Part shown: piece by piece, positions 1 through 5,941 of the stretch
Position numbering within the stretch: the first letter of the stretch is position 1
Layout of the letters: the number at the start of each line of letters is the position of its first letter
Source of the DNA: Nitrospiraceae bacterium
GTDB lineage: Bacteria > Nitrospirota > Thermodesulfovibrionia > Thermodesulfovibrionales > UBA9159
Length of the DNA: 9,403 nucleotides
Assembly (NCBI GenBank): GCA_003453735.1
Contig: DMNE01000244.1
Coordinates: forward strand, 3,064 to 12,466
Direction of reading: 5' to 3'
The notes under the pieces: generated by a model
Seen by the model: the letters and a program-made list of their open reading frames with translations, nothing else
Database searches by the model: none
Told to the model about the DNA's origin: nothing
Position numbers and translations under genes: made by a program

Positions 1-1064
1 TGCTTGTTCACCTTTTCCAGTTCCGCTGTTCTTTCCCTTACCGTCTCTTCGAGATGTGCACGATATTGTCTCTGCTCTTCATCTTGCCGCCTGCGCCAGA
101 TCAGGGCGACCCCCGCACCTGCTGACAGTATGCACAGACCTATTACCAGCATGACATTCCATAAGCGTATTCTAACGGGAGCATAGACCTCTTCTTTGTC
201 AACCTTTGCCACAATGGCCCATGAAGAATTGGGAATAATCCGTATCGCTGCAAGCACCCTTGTCGCCCGGTAGTCGACACCCTCAAAAATCCCTTCCGTG
301 CCGTTTGCCGCGAGAGCGGCCGGAAGGTGCAGGTCTCGTATCGGCAATCGGAATCTGAGAGCGGTATTTTTTCGGTGACGGAGATCATTCAGATAGACTA
401 CTTCATCGCCTTCACGGCGTATCAGCATGGTCTCCGCGGTTAGGCTGGCAGTGGGCCAGCGTTCAATGAGCGGATAAAGGAAAACATAGGGGTCGATCTG
501 CAACACGAAAATGCACAACGTGTCACCTCCCTCTTTATCAAGGATCGGTGTGACAATGCTCATCTGGATCCTGCCGGACATTTTGTTTAGATACAGATCA
601 GAGAATACAATTTTCCGTGTTTTCATTGCCTTTGAAACCAACCGCTTTGTATCAGCCCCGATAACCTCATTCTTCTGAGCTGCAGACAGCAGAAGGGTCC
701 CCTTATTATTGAGGAGAAGAACGTCATCATATTGGTAGGTTTCCTTGAAAGAGCCCATCCAGGTGAGAAGCTCCTTTCTCCCTTTGGCTGCTTTTGGCTG
801 GTTGAGCAGGCGTCTTATGCGGGGGGCCAGGAAGAGATTTTCACGGATGGTTACAGCGTCTGCCAACCGTTCTTTACGCCAGGTTATGATCTGGCTCACC
901 TTTAAGTCGGCAATGGCTGAGAGTTCATTCTGTTTCTCCTTCCTGATCTGCTTTTTCTGACTCTCATAATAAAGAAGTCCAACAGTAGATATCGAGATGA
1001 CTAAAATGGAGAGAATAAGGAGGAACTGCCAGGGGATCTTACGCAATAAGAGGGGAGGTGGCAT
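1..1064 (-). CDS. Membrane sensor with periplasmic Cache-like domain, N-terminal part (probable histidine kinase)
   Basis: The minus-strand frame is open from ATG 1064 to the window edge (354 full codons), so the gene is cut at its 3' side. The protein starts with MPPPLLLRKIPW, then a membrane segment at about residues 14-33. A basic amphipathic helix with the motif ITWRKERLAD (60-69) follows, then a periplasmic region to about residue 295. That region ends in GVDYRATRVLAAIRIIPNSSW and VAKVDKEEVYAP, a pattern I know from the membrane-distal to membrane-proximal end of double-Cache sensor domains. A second membrane segment lies at about 302-322. After it comes a charged coiled coil (LEETVRERTAELEKVNKQ) of the type that leads into PAS or HisKA domains. 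Histidine kinase is the likeliest output, but a cyclase or other effector is not excluded. The ribosome-binding site is weak (GAAGTGA); an in-frame GTG at 1073 is an alternative start. It is separated from moaC by about 600 bases and so probably has its own promoter. Confidence 0.85.
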   Translation of the reverse strand, partial: MPPPLLLRKIPWQFLLILSILVISISTVGLLYYESQKKQIRKEKQNELSAIADLKVSQIITWRKERLADAVTIRENLFLAPRIRRLLNQPKAAKGRKELLTWMGSFKETYQYDDVLLLNNKGTLLLSAAQKNEVIGADTKRLVSKAMKTRKIVFSDLYLNKMSGRIQMSIVTPILDKEGGDTLCIFVLQIDPYVFLYPLIERWPTASLTAETMLIRREGDEVVYLNDLRHRKNTALRFRLPIRDLHLPAALAANGTEGIFEGVDYRATRVLAAIRIIPNSSWAIVAKVDKEEVYAPVRIRLWNVMLVIGLCILSAGAGVALIWRRRQDEEQRQYRAHLEETVRERTAELEKVNK

Positions 1065-1188
1065 GGACGTCACTTCACAAAGCTTTAGCGTCTGATTGCC
1101 TTGGGCTCAGCATCACTTCTCGTGCGACCTGCTTTTTATAATAGCATAGCATTCCCTTATGAGTCTGTCATCTATTCTCGGGAGGACG

Positions 1189-1244
1189 AACTGACTCACA
1201 AAGAATGTTACCGTAGGTAGGAAGAAAAAGGATCGTTGACTCAT
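1189..1244 (+). repeat. Left inverted-repeat arm with two GTTGACTCA-like boxes
   Basis: In this arm an outer box ACTGACTCAC (1190-1199) is followed by AATGTTACCG (1204-1213), a 14-base stretch absent from the right arm (TAGGTAGGAAGAAA), and AAGGATCGTTGACTCA (1228-1243). Two copies of the box therefore sit about 45 bases apart. Sub-repeated ends of this kind occur in some insertion sequences as multiple transposase-binding sites. A related TATGAGTC occurs outside the arm at 1158-1165. Confidence 0.65.
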
Positions 1245-1356
1245 AAAACGTGCCCTTACGCAACTGTTTGAAACGCTAAATCCATTCCATCTGAGAAGGG
1301 CTATGGAAGGTAAACTCAAAAAAATCTTCCAGATGTGCCATAGAAACTCATATTGA
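1240..1356 (+). pseudogene. Possible transposase C-terminal fragment
   Basis: Between the inverted arms the plus-strand frame reads LIKRALTQLFETLNPFHLRR followed by AMEGKLKKIFQMCHRNSY and a TGA stop at 1354-1356. The frame is closed upstream by TGA at 1237-1239, inside the left arm, so nothing more of the protein remains. The pattern NPF-x-L-(R/K)-x-x-x-x-x-K-L-x-x-I-F resembles, from memory, the C-terminal tail of some integrase-core (DDE) transposases; the family is not certain. A transposase stop codon placed at the inner edge of a terminal repeat is typical of intact insertion sequences. The fragment is too short to function. Confidence 0.35.
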
Positions 1357-1395
1357 GTCAACGATCCTTCGGTAACATTTTCCTATGAGTCAACT
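1353..1395 (-). repeat. Right inverted-repeat arm
   Basis: Read on the minus strand, the arm is a GTTGACTCAT box (1394-1385), then AATGTTACCG (1379-1370), then AAGGATCGTTGACTCAA (1369-1353). It matches the left arm in order but lacks the 14-base insertion, so its two boxes are about 32 bases apart. The TGA stop of the transposase-like fragment (1354-1356) lies at its inner edge. Confidence 0.65.
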
Positions 1396-1409
1396 GGAGG
1401 ATCTTCTTT

Positions 1410-1646
1410 GTGGAGTCCTCTCCTCGAAGTATTCTTATCCGGCCATGCAAAATCTCAACGCAGAGCTCTTTGTTGTCTCAGTCATTCAGGCTATTCTACC
1501 CGAAGGCTTTTCCAGACGTATGCGTTCCGGCAAAGACACTCGTGCAGCATCATGAAAAATATTCTCCCATCATGTTTCAGGGCGGGAATGTCAGCTTGAC
1601 AGGCATCAGCGGGGCAGGAATGGATCAGAACAGGGCAGGAGTATGA
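1410..1646 (+). CDS. Hypothetical small protein, 78 codons (doubtful)
   Basis: I do not recognise this product. The reading frame starts at GTG 1410 and ends at TGA 1644-1646, just before the convergent end of moaC at 1669. In its favour is a strong Shine-Dalgarno sequence GGAGG at 1396-1400, nine bases before the GTG, and ordinary-looking codons in the central part (FRLFYPKAFPDVCVPAKTL). Against it are the short length, no signal peptide, membrane segment or known motif, and a composition that could arise by chance. The GGAGG also forms part of the possible target duplication of the neighbouring element, which could be coincidence. An overlapping TTG frame at 1408 is equally unrecognisable. 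Confidence 0.25.
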   Translation: MESSPRSILIRPCKISTQSSLLSQSFRLFYPKAFPDVCVPAKTLVQHHEKYSPIMFQGGNVSLTGISGAGMDQNRAGV

Positions 1647-1668
1647 TGAGATTTATGGCCGCGTAGGT

Positions 1669-2145
1669 CTATTTTCTATTGAACTCACCACTTTTTCCGC
1701 CCCGCTTTTCCATGAGCATAATGTCGGATATAAACATCTCCTTATCGACTGCTTTGCACATATCGTATATTGTTAATGCGGCTACGGACACGGCGGTCAA
1801 TGCCTCCATTTCAACCCCTGTCTGACCAAAGGTCTTAACTGTTGCCTCCACGTCCACCACGCTCCTCGCTTCCTCAACAGTAATCTCAACAACAATCGTC
1901 GTGACGTTCAGGGGATGACACAGGGGGACGAGTTCACTCGTCTTCTTAGCTGCCATAATGCCTGCGATTTTCGCCACTGAAATCACATCACCCTTTGCAA
2001 TGGCGTTGTCCATGATCAGTTGTATTGTTTCCGGCTTCATATGCACTGAGCCTCTTGCAACGGCTTCTCTCTTCGAAGAAGACTTCTCAGAGACATCCAC
2101 CATTCGCACCTTGCCCTCTTTATCGAGATGGCTGAGTTCTTTCAT
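1669..2145 (-). CDS. moaC: Cyclic pyranopterin monophosphate synthase MoaC
   Basis: MoaC converts the MoaA product 3',8-cyclo-7,8-dihydro-GTP into cyclic pyranopterin monophosphate, the second step of molybdenum cofactor synthesis, in the cytoplasm. The 158-residue product has the usual family length. It shows the N-terminal LSHLDKEGKVRMVDVSEK, then GIMAAKKTSELVPLCHPL (62-79), then VEATVKTFGQTGVEMEALTA (99-118), then YDMCKAVDK (127-135). K51, H77, D128 and K131 fall at the positions of the conserved active-site residues of the E. coli enzyme as I remember its numbering. The start overlaps the moaA stop as ATGA. The GGAGG at 2150-2146 touches the ATG with no spacer, which favours translation by coupling from moaA. 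A second ATG (residue 15) has AAGG five bases upstream but would lose the conserved LSH segment, so the first is preferred. It is the last gene of the tol-pal-moa cluster. Confidence 0.97.
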   Translation of the reverse strand: MKELSHLDKEGKVRMVDVSEKSSSKREAVARGSVHMKPETIQLIMDNAIAKGDVISVAKIAGIMAAKKTSELVPLCHPLNVTTIVVEITVEEARSVVDVEATVKTFGQTGVEMEALTAVSVAALTIYDMCKAVDKEMFISDIMLMEKRGGKSGEFNRK

Positions 2146-3125
2146 CCTCCGATCCTCGACATGGTCTTCAGGGACAAGAGATCGGTACGCTGTTGGATAT
2201 TGTGTCCCACGGGCTTGACCTCGATGGAGAGCCTGAGGAGGCGCTGTATCTCCTTATCCGATGAGTAGTTCCTCAGCGCTGGTTTCAGGTCTATCTCCGT
2301 CTCTGAAAAAAGACAGGGTCTCAGCTTCCCATCGGAGGTGATACGAAGACGGTTGCAATCGCCACAGAAATGATGGGTTAACGCGCTGATGAATCCGATA
2401 ACGCCGCGGGCACCATTGAATCGGAAATACCGTGCTGGTCCTGTTCTCCGCAGCCGCACAGGTACGAGGGGGCCGATTCTTTCGACCACGGCCTTGAGAG
2501 AATCGGACGCGATGTACCGCTCACTGTTCCATAGGCCCTGAGGTCCCATGGGCATGAATTCGATAAATCTCACATGGTATGGAATCTGCAAGGTCAGACG
2601 TGCAAAATCCTCAATCTCGTCGTCATTCAGGAATCTTATGGGAACCATGTTTATCTTTAGCGGCATCAATCCCGCATCTTCGGCAGCCTGAATGCCCTTC
2701 ATCACCTTAGTGATGTCTCCGCCGCGGGTCATTTGCCGGTATCTGTCAGGCTTGAAGGAATCAAGACTGATGTTAACTCTGCTGAGACCCGCGCTTGCCA
2801 GGTCTTTAGCATAGTTCTCAAGGAGTATTCCATTTGTAGTCAGGCAGATATCCTCTATGGGTTTGATGGTCCTGAGGGATTCGATGAGATAGACGATATT
2901 TTTCCTTACCAGGGGCTCACCGCCGGTAATACGTATCTTTCTCACCCCGAGGGCTGCTGCGAGCCTGACAACCCTCACAATCTCTTCGTACGTCAGTATC
3001 TCCTTATGTTCGAAGAATCTGACCCCTTGCGGCGGCATGCAGTAAATGCATCTCAGGTTACATCTGTCGGTGATGGAGATGCGGAGGTAGTCTATGGTCC
3101 GTTCATAATGGTCTCTGAGTTCCAT
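2142..3125 (-). CDS. moaA: GTP 3',8-cyclase MoaA (radical SAM)
   Basis: MoaA uses S-adenosylmethionine and two [4Fe-4S] clusters to cyclise GTP to 3',8-cyclo-7,8-dihydro-GTP, the first step of molybdenum cofactor synthesis. The 327-residue protein is of normal length. The radical-SAM cluster motif C22-NLR-C26-IY-C29 follows LRISITDR, the SAM-binding GGEP is at 68-71, and NISLDSF follows in the barrel. The C-terminal cluster motif is C254-GD-C257 followed after 13 residues by C271 (FCGDCNRLR and LRPCLFSE). The protein ends in the Gly-Gly tail (MSRIGG) needed for MoaA activity. It starts 16 bases after the cpoB stop, with GGAGGG at 3133-3128 only two to three bases before the ATG, a tight spacing. 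Its stop overlaps the moaC start (ATGA). The long plus-strand frame opposite it is an antisense shadow. Confidence 0.98.
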   Translation of the reverse strand: MELRDHYERTIDYLRISITDRCNLRCIYCMPPQGVRFFEHKEILTYEEIVRVVRLAAALGVRKIRITGGEPLVRKNIVYLIESLRTIKPIEDICLTTNGILLENYAKDLASAGLSRVNISLDSFKPDRYRQMTRGGDITKVMKGIQAAEDAGLMPLKINMVPIRFLNDDEIEDFARLTLQIPYHVRFIEFMPMGPQGLWNSERYIASDSLKAVVERIGPLVPVRLRRTGPARYFRFNGARGVIGFISALTHHFCGDCNRLRITSDGKLRPCLFSETEIDLKPALRNYSSDKEIQRLLRLSIEVKPVGHNIQQRTDLLSLKTMSRIGG

Positions 3126-3141
3126 ATCCCTCCGCGTACGG

Positions 3142-4068
3142 CTATCGTTTGGGCTTGGTTTTTGCTGACTTTTTGTCTATTTCGGCTATCTTTTCCTTTG
3201 CGAGCTTAGCCTGTTTCGTGTCAGGATATTTCTCTATCAATTTCTCGAATATGACCTTCGCAGTCTTTTTGTCGCCTATTTCCATGAACGACAGTCCTTG
3301 CTTATAGCTTGCAGCAACAATCTTCTCGCTGTTCGGATATTTTTTTATAAGGGTCTCATATGCCAGGATGGCCTCTTCATAGTCCTTCTCAGCGTAGAGG
3401 CTCTCAGCGATCCAGAACTGCGCGCTGCTCACCCGGCTGTTCTTTGGAAATCTCTTCATGAAGGCATTGAACTGTTCTCGTGCCTCTTTGTACTGTTTTT
3501 CCTCAAACAGAGTGTAAGCAGCCTCGTAAGCCTTCACCGGGTCATCTTGGATGCTTTCTTCGCTCGTAGCTTCCACATTTTTTGAGCAACTTTCATCTTG
3601 TGGCGCAGCCTCTTTTTTCTTCTCTGGAGTTTCTGCTGCGGGGTTAGCGGTAGGAGATGATGACTCACTGAGTTTGGCCAGCTTATCATTAATTTCTTTT
3701 AAACGGTTCTCAAGGCCAGCGATCTGGTTGCGGAAAAGCTCTCGCTCAGTGGAGGCGTCTTTCAATGATTTGTCGATGTAAAACTTATTTTCATCAAATC
3801 TGCCGCGCAGGACGTCGAGCTCCTTCGAGAGATCCGAGACCTGGGAATAAAGGGACGTCTGGCTCTCTCTGATGGCGTTGAAAGTTTCTTCCTTGGCGGC
3901 ACCGGCCACCAACTGTTTCATCGTGCTCATATCTTTTTTGAGCTCAAAGGTCTGTCTCTTCAAGTCGTTGACGTCTGCCCTCGTCGAGTCGAAATCACTT
4001 GTGGATACGCATCCGGCGAAGAGAAAAAGACACAACAACGGAAATTTGATTGGTGAACGGAACAACAT
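3142..4068 (-). CDS. cpoB: Tol-Pal accessory protein CpoB (YbgF), predicted lipoprotein with TPR repeats
   Basis: CpoB (YbgF) links the Tol-Pal machine with peptidoglycan synthesis during constriction in E. coli. The 308-residue product begins with a signal peptide ending in LFLFAGC (C20), a plausible though phenylalanine-containing lipobox. This version is therefore probably a lipid-anchored lipoprotein, whereas the E. coli protein is soluble in the periplasm. Residues about 27-135 form a heptad-rich coiled coil, the usual trimerisation region. Residues 136-172 are a low-complexity Ser/Pro/Glu/Lys linker with a lone cysteine (C161). Three tetratricopeptide repeats follow at about 177-210, 214-247 and 251-284 (for example AYEAAYTLFEEKQYKEAREQ and AILAYETLIKKYPNSEKI). 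The tail is very basic (KKSAKTKPKR). The ATG lies one base after the pal stop, and its ribosome site is weak (AAAGGC), suggesting reinitiation from pal. Confidence 0.93.
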   Translation of the reverse strand: MLFRSPIKFPLLCLFLFAGCVSTSDFDSTRADVNDLKRQTFELKKDMSTMKQLVAGAAKEETFNAIRESQTSLYSQVSDLSKELDVLRGRFDENKFYIDKSLKDASTERELFRNQIAGLENRLKEINDKLAKLSESSSPTANPAAETPEKKKEAAPQDESCSKNVEATSEESIQDDPVKAYEAAYTLFEEKQYKEAREQFNAFMKRFPKNSRVSSAQFWIAESLYAEKDYEEAILAYETLIKKYPNSEKIVAASYKQGLSFMEIGDKKTAKVIFEKLIEKYPDTKQAKLAKEKIAEIDKKSAKTKPKR

Positions 4069-4069
4069 A

Positions 4070-4624
4070 TTATTTCTTGCCTTTCAATATGACGAAGTGC
4101 GCCCTTCTGTTCTTCGCCCAGCAATCTTCCGTGTGTTCAGTGCAGAGGGGTTTTTCTTTCCCGTAACTGATTGTGTCTATGCGGGATGAAGGAACGCCCA
4201 GTGAAGTAAGATAATCCTTTGCGGCCTTAGCCCTTCTGTCCCCGAGACCGAGATTATATTCGGAGGTTCCCCTCTCATCGCAATTACCTTCAATGAGTAT
4301 CCTCTGTGCAGCATTTTTAATGAGATAATCGGACACCGATTTGAGCACCGGCTTTGCGTCATCTTTGATGTCGTACTTATCAAAATCGAAATGAACGTCT
4401 TCAAACATTCCCGAGACTTCTTCACCCGCGGATGGGACTTCTTTTTCTTCGACCTTTGCGACTTTCTCTTCTGTTATCTTTTCGGAAGGTTTTGCTGCCT
4501 GCGTCTCTTTTGGCTGTTGCGGGGCTGTCGGCTGCTGAGCCTCAGGAGCTACCACCTTTTTCTGGGCACAACCAAAGCCGGCTAAGAATCCAAAGATTAC
4601 TGCCAAGACAAGAAATTTTTTCAT
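4070..4624 (-). CDS. pal: Peptidoglycan-associated lipoprotein Pal
   Basis: Pal is an outer-membrane lipoprotein that binds peptidoglycan meso-diaminopimelate and TolB, tethering the outer membrane to the wall. The 184-residue product has a signal peptide MKKFLVLAVIFGFLAGFGC with lipidation expected at C19. The lipobox (GFGC) has Gly and Phe where Leu and Ala/Ser are usual. A Pro/Gln/Lys/Glu-rich linker (20-70) leads to an OmpA-like domain at about 74-183. Its motifs are VHFDFDKYDI (77-86), EGNCDERGTSEYNLGLGDRRA (112-132) and the C-terminal KNRRAHFV, with D116 and R173/R174 in the wall-binding positions. Three cysteines in the domain (C115, C161, C168) are unlike E. coli Pal, though a CTEHTEDCW-like segment is familiar from other Pal proteins. 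It has the best ribosome-binding site of the cluster, fitting a protein made in excess over the motor. Confidence 0.97.
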   Translation of the reverse strand: MKKFLVLAVIFGFLAGFGCAQKKVVAPEAQQPTAPQQPKETQAAKPSEKITEEKVAKVEEKEVPSAGEEVSGMFEDVHFDFDKYDIKDDAKPVLKSVSDYLIKNAAQRILIEGNCDERGTSEYNLGLGDRRAKAAKDYLTSLGVPSSRIDTISYGKEKPLCTEHTEDCWAKNRRAHFVILKGKK

Positions 4625-4630
4625 AACAAA

Positions 4631-4638
4631 CCTCCTTT
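4631..4638 (-). promoter_or_regulatory. Strong Shine-Dalgarno of pal
   Basis: The sequence AAAGGAGG is a nearly full anti-16S match and sits six bases before the pal ATG, inside the 21-base tolB-pal gap. The overlapping tol genes upstream have shorter matches, so pal is probably translated more strongly and independently of tolB. Confidence 0.85.
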
Positions 4639-4645
4639 GAGCGAT

Positions 4646-5941
4646 TCAATTAGGTGACCATCGGGGGCCAAAAGCCAGCATCCCTTTTGGTGTTATCCTC
4701 TTTTGCGCTTCTCCATTTGCTCTCATAATGTAGATGGATCTTCCTCCATCCCTGTCTGAAGTAAATACTATATACCTTCCGTCAGGGGAAAGGGAAGGGT
4801 CTTCATTATTTCCCCTATCGGTAAGCTGTGCTATTCCGGAACCATCGACGTTGATGGTGAATATCTGATTCCTGCCACCGTCTCTTCCTGAAAAGACGAT
4901 TTTATCTCCCTTGGGAGACCATGACGGAGCGGTATTGTAAGGACCGCTGAACGTAAGCCTCCTTATATTATACCCCTCTTTATCCATGATGAATATCTGA
5001 GGACTACCCTGGCGATCGGAGACGAACGCAATGTGCGTTCCATCAGGGGAAACGGTGGGGGTAACTTCTACAGAACGGGATGAAGTTAACCGCACGATTC
5101 TTGATTCGGAGATGCGGTAGAGATATATGTTGGAAGTACTGCTCATGGAAGAAGCGAGGGCGAACTCATCGGCATTGGGGAAGAAATCACCAGCAAGGTT
5201 TGTCCCCCTGGCGGAAAACACCTTTTTCTCCGACTGTTTTTTGAAATCGAGGAGGTATATGTTCCATTGCCTGTTTCTCTCCGCAGAGTAAATCAGTTTT
5301 GATCCATCCTTTGACCAGCGCGGACTGAGTAAAAGTGAGCCTTTTATCCCCGGTCTGTTTACGCGCTGGCCGTCCCAATCCATAATCGAGAGCTCATCAT
5401 GGCCGCCTGAACGTGCAATATACGCTATCCGCGTTCTGAAGATGCCGTCTTCGTTGGTTATCTGTTTATAGATGTCATTTGCAATGGTATGAGCAAGGGG
5501 ACGTGTCAGTCCGGCTTCAGCCTGGTATTCCTTTTTGAAGATCTCCTTGCCCTCGCCCACATCGTAAAGTGATACTGTTGAAACACTATTGCTGTTACTT
5601 TTCACCGTCCCTTTTACAACAACTTCAACGCCGAGCACTGACCAGTTCTTGGCATCGAAGGGTTGGGAAGGCGCCTCAACAGATGCGCTCCCATCGACGA
5701 CGAGAAAGATGCCCGTAAAATCAAGATCATCTCTGATGATATCAGCGATCTCCCTGCCGGATGGCCCTGAAAATTCTGACACGGCAAGGGGAAGTTTCTT
5801 GATAGCGGGAGAGGTGATGTCAATGTATACCCTCGCATCGGCAACAGAGAAGAGGGGATGAAGCGTGAAACACAGACACAAGGCAATAAACAAGACAGTG
5901 CTTTTTATCGTGGTCGCTCTGCTCGATACAAACTTTATCAT
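4646..5941 (-). CDS. tolB: Tol-Pal system beta-propeller protein TolB
   Basis: TolB is the periplasmic partner that shuttles between TolA and Pal. The 431-residue product matches the family length of about 430. It has a Sec signal peptide with a long hydrophobic core (about 15-31) and a likely cleavage after VADA (33-36). The mature start RVYIDI is in the place of the TolA-binding box. An alpha/beta N-terminal domain (about 37-165) precedes a six-bladed propeller built of PD40/WD40-like repeats. Blade motifs visible are PRWSKDGSKLIYSAERN, PTVSPDGTHIAFVSDRQG, PSWSPKGDKIVFSGRDGG and PSLSPDGRYIVFTSDRDGG, with a final PRWSPN closing the ring. The start overlaps the tolA stop as ATGA, with GAGG eight bases upstream of the ATG. 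Confidence 0.97.
   Translation of the reverse strand: MIKFVSSRATTIKSTVLFIALCLCFTLHPLFSVADARVYIDITSPAIKKLPLAVSEFSGPSGREIADIIRDDLDFTGIFLVVDGSASVEAPSQPFDAKNWSVLGVEVVVKGTVKSNSNSVSTVSLYDVGEGKEIFKKEYQAEAGLTRPLAHTIANDIYKQITNEDGIFRTRIAYIARSGGHDELSIMDWDGQRVNRPGIKGSLLLSPRWSKDGSKLIYSAERNRQWNIYLLDFKKQSEKKVFSARGTNLAGDFFPNADEFALASSMSSTSNIYLYRISESRIVRLTSSRSVEVTPTVSPDGTHIAFVSDRQGSPQIFIMDKEGYNIRRLTFSGPYNTAPSWSPKGDKIVFSGRDGGRNQIFTINVDGSGIAQLTDRGNNEDPSLSPDGRYIVFTSDRDGGRSIYIMRANGEAQKRITPKGMLAFGPRWSPN

Larger units (their letters stand above)
1189..1395. mobile_element. Probable internally deleted insertion sequence (MITE-like remnant)
   Basis: Two long imperfect inverted arms face each other across about 110 bases. 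Seen directly: AAGGATCGTTGACTCA (1228-1243) is the exact reverse complement of 1354-1369, AATGTTACCG (1204-1213) of 1370-1379, and TGACTCA (1192-1198) of 1386-1392, in matching order. The left arm carries 14 extra bases (1214-1227). The sequence GGAGGA stands just outside both arms (1181-1186 and 1396-1401), as a slightly drifted target-site duplication of 6 to 8 bases would. The middle encodes, on the plus strand, a peptide resembling a transposase C-terminus whose stop codon lies inside the right arm. Deletion of most of an insertion sequence explains all of this. A large regulatory stem-loop is the alternative. The family is not identified. Confidence 0.5.
1065..1668. other. 604-base region without a confident gene, containing a degenerate inverted-repeat element
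   Basis: Between the end of moaC and the start of the sensor gene no ORF gives a recognisable complete protein. The region holds a probable deleted insertion sequence (1189-1395), a doubtful small plus-strand ORF (1410-1646) and a short weak hairpin (TGTCA-GCT-TGACA at 1589-1601). That hairpin has no T-run on either strand, so it is not a convincing terminator for the moaC transcript. The AT-rich stretch TATTATAAA, read on the minus strand near 1134-1142, could contribute a -10 box for the sensor gene, but I see no matching -35. Confidence 0.7.

Noticed and set aside
1113..1361. 82-codon minus-strand frame starting in the right inverted-repeat arm
   Set aside because: It needs a TTG start without a ribosome site, runs through both repeat arms and the opposite strand of the transposase-like peptide, and matches no family.
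1589..1601. TGTCAGCTTGACA inverted repeat as terminator of the moaC transcript
   Set aside because: The stem is only 5 bp, AT-containing, and is not followed by a T-run on the minus strand.
2733..3209. 158-codon plus-strand frame opposite moaA
   Set aside because: It is antisense to a gene whose radical-SAM motifs are complete; it has no recognisable domain and its length is a by-product of moaA codon use.
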